From assembly GCA_010094025.1 (NCBI GenBank), contig ML991784.1:310001-374000 (forward strand): a stretch of 64,000 nt of DNA. Reading direction: 5' to 3'. The translations under genes and the position numbers were made by a program. The notes beneath the pieces are model-generated. The model was not told the DNA's origin and searched no databases. It was given only the letters and a program-made list of their open reading frames with translations. Source of the stretch: Viridothelium virens (taxonomy: Eukaryota; Ascomycota; Dothideomycetes; Trypetheliales; Trypetheliaceae). Positions 46,439-57,695 of the stretch are shown here, in pieces (positions within the stretch are counted from its first letter, which is position 1; each line of letters opens with the position of its first letter).

Positions 46439-47410
46439 ATGGCTCAGCCTGTTGACAGAAGGATGGTTGAGGATAGAAAGGAGGGAAAGGGTACCTCTAA
46501 AGCCGATAAGGCCCCGGTCCCGCAAGCGAGGGCGACGCCCGCCAGTGCTACACCGGAGATTTCTACTACTCCAGCCACGTCGACAGTTGCTTCCCATGGC
46601 CAACCGACCTCTACCAAACCGACCAAAACCGGCCGTCTTCTCAAGCCTCCCAGCAACTCCATGAGCAGTCCAGATGAATGCGATGCAGCTGCCACTTCCG
46701 CTCCAACCCAGTCTTCCCAAATCCTGGGCGGCACGGCCAGGCAACACGGTTTCATCAAGGGCAGAGTAGACGGGGGTCGCTACCCTGCCATACATGGCTG
46801 GCGTGTGCGAGAGCAGGACGAACCCATCCCAGGCCAGCCGCCCTGCATTTTCAGGGGAACTGCTAACGTCATTGCCACGTACAAGTACACCAAGGACGAT
46901 GAAAAAAATAAGCTTGGAGATGGATTCACACTCACACCAGGCTACTCGAAAAAGCTCGCAGAGGCGCTATGCTCCATGATTGACCAAAACCCCCAGGGCT
47001 CGCGGGACCAAGAGCTGCAGCTCGAGACTGCCGATGCGCTGGCCTGCGGTCATAGAAGATGGCACTGGCACTTAGATGCCCCGAAGGTAGAACCGGAGCG
47101 AGTCTGGGCGTGGGCCCGACAGCAGCTTGGTAGCAGTGGCATTCGACTGCTTCTCGCCGACTATATCGAGTGTCTGACACAGGTCAAGATGTCGGACGGA
47201 AAATGCGATGCTAATTGTGTCAAGATCTACCTAGCCAAGTACCCGCCAGACGACGCGGCTCGCGAGACGGCAAAGACGGCCAATACGGCCAGTGCCTCGA
47301 CCGAAGCCATTGACAGCTTTGTAGACTTTCCCACGGCAACTCCGATACTGATCATCACACTCCAGCTGATCGGTCGCTCCCGGAGTCGGTCTCCATTCTT
47401 TCGTCGCTGA
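46439..47410 (+). CDS. Unrecognised 323-residue protein
   Basis: Single open frame from the ATG at 46439; the frame itself opens at a GTG 15 nt earlier. Residues 1-100 are low in complexity, rich in Pro, Thr, Ala and Ser (TPASATPEISTTPATS). Residues 105-275 look globular: GFIKGRVDGGRYPAIHGWRV, FRGTANVIATYKYTKDDE, HRRWHWHLDAPKVEPERVW. The end, TLQLIGRSRSRSPFFRR, is odd for this composition and could be intron read-through. I recognise no domain. Codon use looks coding, with uninterrupted frame over 970 bp, so I regard the gene as probable but possibly lineage-specific. Confidence 0.6.
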   Translation: MAQPVDRRMVEDRKEGKGTSKADKAPVPQARATPASATPEISTTPATSTVASHGQPTSTKPTKTGRLLKPPSNSMSSPDECDAAATSAPTQSSQILGGTARQHGFIKGRVDGGRYPAIHGWRVREQDEPIPGQPPCIFRGTANVIATYKYTKDDEKNKLGDGFTLTPGYSKKLAEALCSMIDQNPQGSRDQELQLETADALACGHRRWHWHLDAPKVEPERVWAWARQQLGSSGIRLLLADYIECLTQVKMSDGKCDANCVKIYLAKYPPDDAARETAKTANTASASTEAIDSFVDFPTATPILIITLQLIGRSRSRSPFFRR

Positions 47411-48454
47411 GGGAACTGTAATGGATGATATCAATTTCCATGGCTTCGGTTGCAAGGCGTTTTGGAGCTTATTTGTCGATTCGATGTGATGTCTTCTTAG
47501 CTTTTGTATGAGGTAGCATGAGACTTTTCTAGCCGGTTCAGATTAATGTCATGAAGCCATTAAAGCCCTTCGAATCACCTTCTCGAGAGCTCGGACCGGG
47601 AGACCTCTGCTCTAAGAGTCACCTCAAAATGCCTAAATCGGGTTATCCCGAAGCATTGATCTGTAAGACGGTATATGTACGTTTGTTGGTATCATTTTCA
47701 TCAACCTTCATGGTTTCGACCTTTGATTTCGCTTCCTAACTCGTTTTTGTTCGATTCCCAGTGTGCGTTCGTTGTAATCTCCTGCTACTCTCGTACAATC
47801 ATTGAAACAGTCAGATTCACACTTTCATTTCATACCAAGCAGTTATCACCAAACTGGCTTTTCAGCCTGCCTGCCTCACCACGAATGTCGCTTCCAACAG
47901 CGCCATCCACACTCCTGTAGATTAGCCCAATAGCAAAGATTGATAACATAATTGACTCGGACTACCTCTAAATTCATGAATCGGCCAAGACGTATGAACG
48001 CATGGCCGTTAGTATCAACGTCTGCGGCGGTGCAGTTGCCAAGTCTCGCGAGTAAAAGTTGGATCACCGGGTTCGTGATAGGATTGACGGCTGGAAAATC
48101 TGCTGGCCATCAGGCACGGAATAAACGGATCTATTGACGTACTACGTGACTGCTTGTGTTCCTTTGGACTGCTCCTGTAGTCATTCATTCAGTGCTTCAA
48201 CGGTGTGTGTCACAATGCATCGGCCACGATCAATTGGTCCCCCATAGCCATCTCTGTAAATTCCTCAGGGGCGTTCAGAGAAAGGCTCACAATACATCGG
48301 TACTTATCCAAGTGTAAGAAACAGATGGGTTCCCTTGAGAACGAAGTCGGTCGAGAGATGTATCTCTGAGAGCCGAAACATATTACCCTGTGTGAAACTG
48401 GGAAGATACGTGCGCCGGATTCAGCCGTGTGCTGTCTTATTATCATTACCTACC

Positions 48455-48495
48455 ACCCTACCTAGGTAGGTATAGGTAGGTAGGTAGAGTAGAGT
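48455..48495. repeat. Tandem GGTA/TAGG repeat with palindromic core
   Basis: ACCCTACCTAGGTAGGTA followed by further TAGGTAGG copies. The core TACCTAGGTA is a perfect palindrome. Related words occur at other intergenic sites in this window. Confidence 0.7.
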
Positions 48496-48789
48496 ATTAC
48501 ATGTATCAGGGTAAGCACGCATGGGGCAGCGTAAGCTTCATGCTGCACGCGAGATCTTCCGCACACCCTCGGTCAGATCTGCTCCGCTGGGCATAACTAC
48601 CAGGGTACTCCGTACTCTCACGACTCCCGGTGCCCTCGCCTCCAGCATTGAGCGATGGCGACTTCATTGGCTGGCTCTGATGGAGCTCAAGACGGGACGC
48701 AGGTCAACATAGGCAAATGAGAATAAGGATGGAAGCAGGATGAGGATGACGCAGCGCTCCTCCGCCTTCGGTGCACCGGATGGAGTGAT

Positions 48790-48918
48790 GCGGGGAGCCT
48801 TCACCCCCTTCAGGCGGCATTGCTCTGTATGATAGCCGCAATAGCTTCGCCTAGAACGCCGCCTGCCGCTCCCTCTTCTTCATTGGATCTCTGGACACCC
48901 CCGGCCGGTCCTATATAA
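48790..48918 (+). promoter_or_regulatory. ACS core promoter with TATA box
   Basis: TATATAA at 48912-48918, about 100 bp before the ATG, with ATTGG (CCAAT box on the minus strand) at about 48882. Two words fit the carbon-catabolite repressor consensus SYGGRG: GCGGGG at 48790-48795 and CCCCGG (minus strand) at 48899-48904. A clear TATA box is uncommon among the other genes here and suits a strongly regulated, acetate- and glucose-responsive gene. The CreA assignment is from consensus only. Confidence 0.55.
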
Positions 48919-49016
48919 AGCTGCCTGAGCTTCGGCATACGTCCCTGGCATTGGTTTCCTTCCTGCAGCTACGCCTCTCCACCCTCAATTGTCTTCCCAC
49001 GTGCCACTACTTCAAC

Positions 49017-51292
49017 ATGTCCGAAGGCGATGCTAAACCACCTCATCCTGTGGTTGCCGAAGCCCATGCCGTTGACACTTTTCACGTCCCGAAAGCCTTC
49101 TTCCAGTAAGTCACACTGCTTTCTTTGTCGCGCTGGTTGCGGGGGTGCGAGGGGTTGACTGTGTGCTCGCAGGAAGCATCCCAAGCAACCCCACCTCAAA
49201 GATCTTGATGAGTACAAGAAGCTTTACAAGGAATCAATTGAGCAACCCCACAAATTCTGGGCCCACCAGGCTAGAGACCTCCTGTCTTGGGAGCGCGATT
49301 TCCAAACTGTCCACACCGGTACCTTCGAGCACGGCGACAATGCCTGGTTCCTCGAAGGCCGCCTCAATGCCTCCTACAACTGCATTGACCGACATGTTGC
49401 CAAGCACCCAAACAAACCAGCTATCATCTACGAAGCCGATGAGGCGGATGAGGGCCGAACAATCACATATGCTGAGCTCCTCCGCGAAGTTTCCAAGCTC
49501 AGTTACGTCCTCAAGCAGATGGGCGTGCAAAAGGGCGACACGGTAGCTTTGTACTTGCCCATGATCCCCGAGGCACTCATTGCTTTCCTTGCGTGTACAC
49601 GAATTGGAGCTGTGCACTCCGTCGTCTTCGCCGGGTTTTCATCCGACTCCTTACGAGATCGTATCCTCGATGCTCAGAGCAAGGTCGTCATCACCACGGA
49701 CGAGGGCAAGCGGGGTGGTAAAGTCATAGGTACCAAGAAAATTGTAGACGAAGCGCTCAAGCAGTGCCCGAATGTAACACATTGCCTTGTGTCCAAGCGT
49801 ACAGGTGCCGAGGTGCCCATGACGAAAGGGCGAGATTGGTGGTGGTCGGAGGAGACGGAGAAATACCCTGCCTATATTGCTCCTGAGTCTATGAGCTCAG
49901 AGGACCCCTTGTTCCTGCTGTACACATCTGGTTCAACGGGTAAGCCGAAAGGCGTCATGCACACGACTGCTGGGTACCTGCTGGGTGCCGCCATGACGGG
50001 CAAATATGTCTTCGATATCCATGACAGTGACATCTTCTTCTGTGGTGGTGATGTCGGCTGGATTACAGGCCATACTTATGTTGTCTATGCACCGCTACTG
50101 CTGGGTGTTGCGACTGTAGTGTTCGAGGGTACTCCCGCCTATCCCAACTTCAGCAGATATTGGGATGTGATTGAGAAGCACAATGTTACTCAATTCTATG
50201 TAGCACCGACAGCCCTGCGGTTATTGAAGAGGGCGGGTGATGAACATGTCAAGCATGAGATGAAGCACTTAAGGGTGCTGGGTAGTGTAGGTGAGCCGAT
50301 TGCGGCAGAGGTGTGGAAGTGGTACTTCGAAATCGTCGGGAAGGAGGCAGCACATATCGTTGACGTACGTCATCCCTCTCCGTCCTGGCATTCACTCTTC
50401 ACAGAAAAACTCAACGTTTGGTACAGACTTATTGGCAAACGGAGACTGGTTCTCACGTTATTACTCCTCTCGGAGGCATCACGCCTACCAAGCCCGGCAG
50501 TGCATCACTACCCTTTTTCGGCATTGAGCCCGCCATCATTGATCCAGTCTCTGGCGAAGAAATCCATGGCAATGATGTTGAAGGCGTCCTTGCCTTTAAG
50601 CAGCCTTGGCCAAGTATGGCACGTACCGTTTGGGGCGCACACAAGCGGTACATGGATACTTACTTGAATGTGTACAAGGGCTACTACGTAAGTGTCTTCC
50701 ATGATTTGTCCGACCGCCTTCGCACGGGATTGAAACTCACGCAAAGCGCAGTTCACCGGAGACGGCGCTGGTCGTGACCACGAGGGCTACTACTGGATCC
50801 GAGGTCGTGTCGACGATGTTGTTAATGTATCTGGTCACCGCCTCTCCACTGCTGAAATTGAGGCCGCGCTTATCGAGCATCACGCCGTTGCGGAAGCCGC
50901 CGTCGTCGGTATCCAAGATGAACTCACTGGCCAAGCTGTCAATGCGTTCGTTGCCATCAAGGACCCTTCGACTAACGATCCGAACAGTCCAGAGCTGAGA
51001 AAGGACATGATAATGCAGGTCCGGAAGAGCATTGGGCCTTTCGCCGCCCCGAAAGCTGTCTTTGTCGTGCCAGATTTGCCGAAGACGAGGAGCGGGAAAA
51101 TCATGAGGAGAATTCTGAGGAAGATTCTAGCAGGCGAAGAAGACCAACTGGGAGACACAAGCACGGTATGTGTCTTGATTCTCGTACATGGAAGAAATCC
51201 GTTTGAAGCAGATCACTAACTAAGTTCAGCTGTCTGACCCAAGTGTTGTTGATAAGATCATCGAGACTGTCCAAGCTTCCAAGAAAAAATAA
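49017..51292 (+). CDS. acs1: Acetyl-CoA synthetase
   Basis: AMP-forming ligase making acetyl-CoA from acetate, CoA and ATP, in cytosol and nucleus; facA in Aspergillus terms. Exons 49017-49105, 49173-50364, 50427-50687, 50752-51165 and 51230-51292 encode 672 residues. The AMP-binding loop [11 protein letters not shown] is at 280-290, TYWQTETG at 428-435 (made by splicing), [19 protein letters not shown] in the C-terminal hinge, and the catalytic lysine in PKTRSGK is Lys630. Four introns of 62-67 nt all have GT/AG ends and consistent phase. The start ATG has an A at -3. Carbon-source regulation is suggested by the upstream TATA and CreA-like sites. Confidence 0.97.
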
Positions 51293-52104
51293 GTGTAGGG
51301 GTTTAAATGTTGGATTACATGAATGAATGCAGGAGTTTCACCGGAGAATTGTTCGTTCTAAGTTTCTGACGCCTTATTTGGAGAATAGAGGAGGTTTGAA
51401 TACCCTCTGGTTATGCAGCTACAATTATATGGGACGATGTAATGGGCACAACTTCTGGAATTGAGTGCGCAAATTGAGCCAGTTTGGATGTCAAAAAATC
51501 TGTTTGCCCATACTTGAAATCCCTCTGCATGTTGCCATCGTTTCTATATTGGAATTAGATCTCCTATTGCTGATGTCTGGTGGCTATTGTTTGGAGAGCA
51601 GTACTCTCGACCTTGCATAGGAATGATGCCACAAGCCCAAGGCTTGGGTGTCGGCATGCTTATGAGACTAATATTATGAATCATTGGTGTCTATTGTCCA
51701 CGTACCCACTCACGTATAAATTGCAATACACTTTCCCTCTCGTGTTCCAATTCTATGCTGGCTCGGCATCCTTAGGAATTATCTACACTTGCGATCTATG
51801 AATTTGCAAAGTGATTATAGCTTGCCTGGTCGGCCGCAAGGGGTGATCCTCCCTTCCATTATATAAATTTGTCGATGGGCTAAACGTCGATAATTATTGA
51901 GAGACGATACAATGGTGTCTAATAAGTATAAATGATGGCCAAGGCCAAAGTGATCGTTGTCCCTCTCTGCCACTTGTATCGAAATGCTCGTTGTCTGATT
52001 GAGGCTCAACTATGACCGAGTGCCTCATCTACTTAGCCTTCGTAGCAAGTCTGGGCGCCCAAAGCGCGGGGACAGCTCGCACGCAGTCATCAACATAGCG
52101 TCAA
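51293..52104. other. Convergent 3' region, ACS / SNU66
   Basis: 812 bp between convergent stop codons. AT-rich around 51780-51930. No gene recognised. Confidence 0.4.
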
Positions 52105-54114
52105 CTATTGCAGCCTCACACCCGCAGACCGATTCTTCTTTGCATTGATAGCGCCCACATTGTTCATTCCTGTAGCCTGGCTGCTATCCAACGCGCTTTG
52201 CGCCTCTCTCTTCTTCTCGTCCGCAACCTTCTTCAGATGCTTCTCCTGCTTTTGCTTCCCACTGCCCTTGCCGTGAAACTGATGACTAAGATGTTTGAAA
52301 GCCTCCTTTTCATTCATGTGCCGTCCGAAATCATCCACGTACTTGAGCTCGAAATTGGGCTTGTATTCCTTCTCGAAAATAGTAGAGGTGGTGCGGGATT
52401 CAAGTGCCTCACGGCTTTGGTTCGTCTGACGTGCATATTCCTCGCGCTCCCGGTTGGACATGCGATCCAAACGACCCGATTTCCTATCTCGCTCGCGCTG
52501 TTCACGTGCTTTACGTTCAATCTCCTCCTCACGCTTCTGCTTGCGGTAAAGGAAGGCCTGACGGTCGCGAAGTTGCTGATTGAGGTCATGCTCCTCAGGA
52601 CGGCGGTCGATAAGACCACGATTCGTTAGCATATTCAGGAGACCGCCTATGCTGCCGTTGACCGTTTCTTCCTCGGCGAGACCAGTATTGGTGATTTCCT
52701 GGCCGTTTGTAGAAGACTCGCGTCTAATGCGAGCTTTAGATCCCTCCTCGTCTGACGCAACAGCATCATAGGAATCGTCAGGCCCGCCCTTGCTTGCCTC
52801 CTCGTCAGAGAAGGGAGAGCCGCTCGGCGCAGATGGAGCGTGAGCATATGATCGACGATGGGGTTCCTTTTCCACAGGGTTCTGTAAATTAGCAACGAAT
52901 TCAGAAGTTTCGTCAAGAATGAGACCAGGCTCCTCCTCTCTGTCTTCGATGGTTGAGACAGGAGCGGGGGTCGCAGAGCCTTCTTCCCGCAGTTGTTGAG
53001 CAACATCCTCGGGACGCATCTTTTTGCGCTTCTTCAAAGCCTGACGTCGTTGCTGAGCTAGCTGGGCTTGCAAGTCTTCATCATCATTAAAATCATCAAG
53101 ATTTCGCTTTTTGTGTGGGCCTGGGCCAGCTCCGTCAGCGTCCATGGCGTTCGCAGATGCCGCAAAATCCGTCATTTGGAACTTGTCTTCATCTTCGTCA
53201 ACTGGTCTCTGACGTGTTGATTTTGATTTCTTCTTTTTCGGTTTCTTGACTTTGATTTCGGAAGGATCCACATAGTCCGAGATGGGAGTTTCATCTTTGA
53301 ATAGATCTAGACTGATCTTAACACCCTTTTGCCTAGGCGCCAAGTCTTCCTCTAACTTTGGTACTTCTCTCGTGCTGCCTTGTCCATCGAGGGTGAACCT
53401 CTTCTCTTTCTTGCCGTCGATGACTTCGTCGTATTGCCCGAGCAAGGACTTTTTCTCGGCGGCGGCGGCGACGTCGTTTGGATTGTAAGCAGGTTTATTT
53501 TTCTTGAGTTCGAGCTTTTCATGTAGCTTCTCGCGCTCTTTTAGGTCAAGGTTCTCAAGCTCATCCTGCTCATCCTCGTCATCAACCGCTGTGTCCTTAA
53601 GTGTGAGAATATGTTCGGCTTCCTCGCCAAATGCATCGACCTCATGTCCGACTCGGACACCAGCCAAGTCTGCTGATGTATACGCCGCCTGCTTCTCTCG
53701 CTCCGCCAACTCTTCCTCCAACCGCCTTGCCTTGTCAATCTGCTTCTGTCTCTTCTTTTGCTGTCTCAGCCAGGTCTTTGTGTCGACATCACCAGCATCA
53801 TCTGCTTCACCTAGTCCCTTGCCTTCAAGTTTTGAGAACCGCTGCGCATGCTCCCGTGCCTTTCTAATAGCTTCTTTCTGGGCTTCACGTTTGGCTCTTG
53901 CCTCTTGTTCCCCTTTGAGTTTTTCCCAATTATTGAAACCCGCAGCCTCACGCGTTTCTAGGGTACTTGCAGGCTCGTCTTCATCGGAGGAGCTGTTATC
54001 ATCTTTGGATTCCTTGAACACTGGACCTGAAGAGGTGCCACTTACTGGCAGTGGTGCCATACCAAGGGCCTTGCGGACCCGGTTGGCTTCCTCAAGATCC
54101 AAGCCTTCTGCCAT
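52105..54114 (-). CDS. snu66: Snu66/SART-1 family spliceosomal protein
   Basis: Component of the U4/U6.U5 tri-snRNP, needed for spliceosome assembly. A single exon encodes 669 residues, highly charged and helical. It begins MAEGLDLEEANRVRKALGM, the family N-terminus. Then come NWEKLKGEQEARAKREAQ, ADLAGVRVGHEVDAFGE and LDLKEREKLHEKLELKKNKP, and near the end FELKYVDDFGRHMNEKEAFKHLSHQFHGKGSGKQK-type sequence, the conserved SART-1 C-terminal block. Long Lys/Glu coiled-coil stretches and acidic tracts are usual for the family. Lack of introns in such a long gene is unremarkable here (SEC6 is also intronless). Confidence 0.93.
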   Translation of the reverse strand: MAEGLDLEEANRVRKALGMAPLPVSGTSSGPVFKESKDDNSSSDEDEPASTLETREAAGFNNWEKLKGEQEARAKREAQKEAIRKAREHAQRFSKLEGKGLGEADDAGDVDTKTWLRQQKKRQKQIDKARRLEEELAEREKQAAYTSADLAGVRVGHEVDAFGEEAEHILTLKDTAVDDEDEQDELENLDLKEREKLHEKLELKKNKPAYNPNDVAAAAEKKSLLGQYDEVIDGKKEKRFTLDGQGSTREVPKLEEDLAPRQKGVKISLDLFKDETPISDYVDPSEIKVKKPKKKKSKSTRQRPVDEDEDKFQMTDFAASANAMDADGAGPGPHKKRNLDDFNDDEDLQAQLAQQRRQALKKRKKMRPEDVAQQLREEGSATPAPVSTIEDREEEPGLILDETSEFVANLQNPVEKEPHRRSYAHAPSAPSGSPFSDEEASKGGPDDSYDAVASDEEGSKARIRRESSTNGQEITNTGLAEEETVNGSIGGLLNMLTNRGLIDRRPEEHDLNQQLRDRQAFLYRKQKREEEIERKAREQRERDRKSGRLDRMSNREREEYARQTNQSREALESRTTSTIFEKEYKPNFELKYVDDFGRHMNEKEAFKHLSHQFHGKGSGKQKQEKHLKKVADEKKREAQSALDSSQATGMNNVGAINAKKNRSAGVRLQ

Positions 54115-54820
54115 TTTGCGCGATGAAGTAGAACAACTGAGCTCTCGATTGATAGACCAAAGTGAAGCTCCCTATGCGACGAGCAAGTTGGGGGTTGGAT
54201 AGAAATAAGGCGAAGTTGCGGGTGCGCAAGTGCCTACCTAGGTAAGGATGCGGCAAGAATCCACCTTACCATTATGAGACTAGTGGTTCGTCGGAAGCCT
54301 TTATAACCTTCCACGCAACACCATCAAATTTTTTCTTCCCCAGATCTGTGTCCAGAACTCCCAGCACACTTTGGCTTTGGTCATTGGGTCTTGTTTGGTC
54401 TGAGTCCGGGACAGTTCGGCATCAAGGAGCCATCCAAACCTATGTGGTGTCAATCTTCCAGCCGACAGATCTCAGACCGACATGGCATTCTGACTCCCTG
54501 CCTGAGCTCCCTGTGGGTGAGCTCGGTAAGTGTTGGGATGACCAGGCGCGCCATATTCTGGTCTACGGCTGATGCGCGTTGTGCTGTGATGCTTAGAAAA
54601 ACCATGGCTGCGTACATTCCTTATATCCCGTGTCTAGGGGTTTCTCATGCTTCAATTTGAAACGAAGATCAAGTACCAAAAGCTGTGATTATCAACAATT
54701 TCGTTCGTGCACTAGCCTTTGGCAGAGTCCGACCGCCTGGCTGGGACTGGCATAAATAGCATCTTGCCTTTCGCGCCATTCTCTTATAACCGCTGATAGC
54801 CTAGAGCCTCCAAACTCGCC
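54115..54820. other. Intergenic, SNU66 promoter and PTH2 3' side
   Basis: 706 bp. One CTACCTAGGTA word lies at about 54234-54244, just upstream of SNU66. No gene. Confidence 0.45.
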
Positions 54821-55499
54821 TCACAACAGTTTCAAATGGCCCGTAACCTGGTCTACCATCCCTTTCGGTGCCGGCCCGACCCCAAGAACTGTAGCGCTTC
54901 CACTGGCGATTTGTGTCCGTCCTGCATCATGTATAACTTGGGCGCAAATGCCCAGACTGACTGCCTGGGCCTGCAGCATCAGAAGATCATCCTCGCTCTT
55001 GACTTGCACTGCAATCTTTGCTTGCCCGTAGCGTTCCCAGCGCTTGAGTATGGATGAGTCTGGAGACTGGCGGAGGAATGCCTTGTAGCAAGCAAGCGTG
55101 GCGTGAGAACATTGGGCCGCGATTTTGCCTAGAAAGAGTCATTTAAGCGTTAGGTGGTATCTTTTGAAAAAGAAGCTGGAATTAGGCGAAAGCCCGAATC
55201 CTCTTACCTTTGGTCATACCCAAATCTGTCCTCACTGCCAACACTAGTTTGCATTCCTCATTGCTGTCTGAGAACGTGCTAAACTCCTGCTTCGCATCTT
55301 CTGCTTCATCTTCGTCTTCGTCTTCGTCTTCATCTTCGTCCAGCTCCCTTGCAAGCATTGACTCTGACGTTTTCGAACCACCAAATAGACCAATTGAAGA
55401 GCCTTGTCCGATGAAATAGCCTGTGACTAGTCCAACAATGCCAGTAGCAAGGGCCACGGCCGCAGTAGAAGGAGGAGGGCGATCCGGCACGAAAGCCAT
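54821..55499 (-). CDS. pth2: Peptidyl-tRNA hydrolase 2
   Basis: Releases tRNA from stalled peptidyl-tRNA; the Pth2 type is found in archaea and eukaryotes and is often bound to mitochondria. Exons 55499-55208 and 55128-54821 (79-nt intron) encode 199 residues. A hydrophobic N-terminal anchor, VALATGIVGLVTGYFIG (about 14-30), is followed by an acidic spacer of alternating Asp/Glu. The enzyme domain starts CKLVLAVRTDLGMTKG and continues over the intron with KIAAQCSHATLACYKAFLR, the conserved catalytic face. It ends TVLGVGPAPKGMVDQVTGHLKLL-like, as in homologues. The start is the ATG before the anchor; upstream in-frame codons start with a GTG or TTG. Head-to-head with MRPL24. Confidence 0.95.
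55306..55341 (-). repeat. TCTTCG hexanucleotide repeat coding Asp/Glu tract in PTH2
   Basis: About six copies of TCTTCG/TCTTCA on the plus strand encode alternating Asp and Glu in the linker between membrane anchor and enzyme domain. In-frame microsatellite. Confidence 0.75.
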
Positions 55500-55800
55500 C
55501 CAGCCGAAATCTTCACTTAAATGCTGTCTAGGTAAACAGCCTCGCAAAAGGGGCTGCTATCTCGTCGTCATGTTTGATTACAAGAGACTAGAATACGCTA
55601 TGAGTATCCTGAGAGAGACGTGGTGTATGAACAGCAGTGGGCAGCTAGGTAGGTCTGGCAGCTTGATTGCGGCGAAATGTTCACCGAGGCGGAACTTTTC
55701 AAGTGTAGCAACTCCACAGCACCACTAACATCTACCTACGTAGACCTCGCAGCTCCAGGAGAGGTCTTTGTATTTTTCTCCCCCTCCAATCTCAAATTCG
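55500..55800. promoter_or_regulatory. Divergent promoter, PTH2 / MRPL24
   Basis: 301 bp between two head-to-head start codons. It carries GCTAGGTAGGT at about 55643 and a CTACCTACGTAG word near 55734. No TATA box seen. Confidence 0.5.
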
Positions 55801-56771
55801 ATGATGCAATCGAGCACATCAATCAGACCTGCAGCTGTCTGCTGTACTCGCTCAGCGCAACGGTCCACTTGCCGCTCCTTCTCTATAACGTCTTCACGCC
55901 CCATCTACGTTAAGAATGCCCTTCGACGAGTGCTTCCTAAAGACCGGCGTGAGATACCTAATTATCCATACGGCCCGGCGCGATGGTTTAAGCAATCCAA
56001 TAAAGGTCACTTCCATACCGCCTCCTATGCCTTGCTCCCGCCAACTCTATTCTACTGGCCGGGCTACTGACAAGCTCGCCTGCAGGTCTCTACGGCGGCC
56101 TCATGATCCAACACGGTAACAATATCGGCGAGAAATTCGCCATCAAAACCCGCCGAACCTGGCATCCCAATATCCAGCCGCACAGCCTCTACTCACGCGC
56201 CCTTGGACGCCCGGTCCGCCTCCGAGTTGCCACACGTGTCCTGCGCACAATCGACAAAGTCGGCGGATTGGATGAGTACTTGGTCGGAAGTAATACGAGC
56301 GCAAGGATCCGAGAATTGGGGGTAACGGGGTGGGCGCTGAGATGGAGGATCCTGCAGACCGAGGTGATGAGAAAGAGATTTGGGATTGGGAAACGGGAGA
56401 AGGATTGGCTGGGTCAAGCGAGACGTGCGAGGATGCTGGATACGGTGGAGGAGGAATTGGAGGGGACAGGAAAGAGGGGGTTTGACGAGGGAAATGCGTT
56501 GCAGGAGAGGGCAGAGGCGATTGGGGAGCCAGAGGTGGATGAGGAAACGAAAAGGGAGGTACAGGCTTTTGACAGGATTTTGGATGAGGAAGATCGAAAG
56601 GCCGCAGTGGAGGTGCAGGAAGAACCAGGGACGCTCGCAAGAGAAGGTGACAAGAAAGTAAGGGAAGCCGTAGAGGGCGAGCAGGCCGATAATAAGAGAG
56701 AGTCAGAGATGATACAGCAAAGACGTGGACTCATGGATCAAGTCAGAGGACTGTTCGATGGCAAGAAGTAA
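55801..56771 (+). CDS. mrpl24: Mitochondrial large-subunit ribosomal protein bL28m
   Basis: Mitochondrial homologue of bacterial L28 (yeast Mrpl24). Exons 55801-56005 and 56086-56771 (80-nt intron) encode 296 residues. The first 45 residues are rich in Ser, Arg and Thr with few acids, a likely mitochondrial presequence. The L28 domain follows: YGPARWFKQSNKG joined by splicing to LYGGLMIQHGNNIGE, then TRRTWHPNIQPHSLYSRALGR and RVLRTIDKVGGLDEYL. A charged coiled-coil C-terminal extension is typical of the mitochondrial family. Two adjacent ATGs (55801 and 55804) could serve as start. The donor reads GTCACT, weaker than most here, but phase and sequence continuity support it. Confidence 0.93.
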
Positions 56772-57695
56772 TCCTCCAACGTCAATGGCTGGGGCTTATC
56801 TTCAGATATACCGATTACTGTAGAATAGATGTCCTTCTAGGTTTTGTAGATGCGAGGTTCTATAGTGACCAAACAAAATCGTTTATTAAATCAATTTAAG
56901 TACAAGATGCGGAAGAGGGGACAGTGGTCAAAAGTTCACTTGGAAATGAAATGTCGGTCGAATGGGAGGTCTGCTTTTCAACAAACTCGTGGGAGAAAAC
57001 CCGAAGCGCTTGAGGTTTTCGCCTTGTCAATAATCATAACTGGTTGTCTGACATGCATAATGGTGCTGATTATTTATTATAGTCGCAGAAGAAAAATGAT
57101 TACGCAGGGACCTTTCGTACAGCACATGATGCTGAGAAGTGACGGCCCTTCTTGGTCCCTGAGAAAGAATAATGGCAGATTATAGAAAAGCGGCGTTGGC
57201 TACGCTTAGGTTGCGTCGAGGGTAAAAACGATGTCATCGAGCTACTGACACTGACTCTTCGGCAGTTTCATGCTTAAAATGGTTTAATCCCAATGAATGA
57301 TTGCAAAGCGACGTGACTTGTTCGAGAATCAACCAGTACCTCAATCAAAGCAGGCTCAAGAATGGGTCGTGATTATGAGCCATGGTGGAACGGTGAAGCA
57401 TTAATCGGAAGGGTGTTTGATCCAGGAAACTCGAGATCAGGTTTGGCCCACATGCAAAGCAAATTATTGGGGGTTGAAATCTCAAATCTCAGAATGGGAA
57501 ATCAGACGTGAAGCAGACTAGTGTCATGAGTCCCAGGGTATTCAGATCGATCCAGAAGGATTCACTCAGAGCACTTGGCACGCAAAAGTTTTGGTTGTTG
57601 GAAGATGGTAGACGAAGAGGTGTCAAGCAGCGGTCAAGCAGATCACAATCATGATCACGTCAAGGCGTGCGAGTTACGTTCTCACTGAGTCATCT
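56772..57695. other. Convergent 3' region, MRPL24 / KH protein
   Basis: 924 bp between convergent stops. Short open frames only. No repeat or RNA gene noticed. Confidence 0.4.

Larger units (their letters stand above)
47411..49016. other. Intergenic region upstream of ACS
   Basis: 1.6 kb with no supported gene. It includes a cluster of CCTAGGTAGGTA words (about 48455-48495), a GTACTCCGTAC word at about 48605, and, at its end, the acetyl-CoA synthetase promoter. Confidence 0.5.

Noticed and set aside
54836-55057. Plus-strand 73-residue Cys-rich ORF (7 Cys) with an upstream CATAAATA word, first taken for a small effector or metallothionein-like gene.
   Set aside because: It lies exactly antisense to the conserved C-terminal exon of PTH2, which explains the open frame and Cys pattern.
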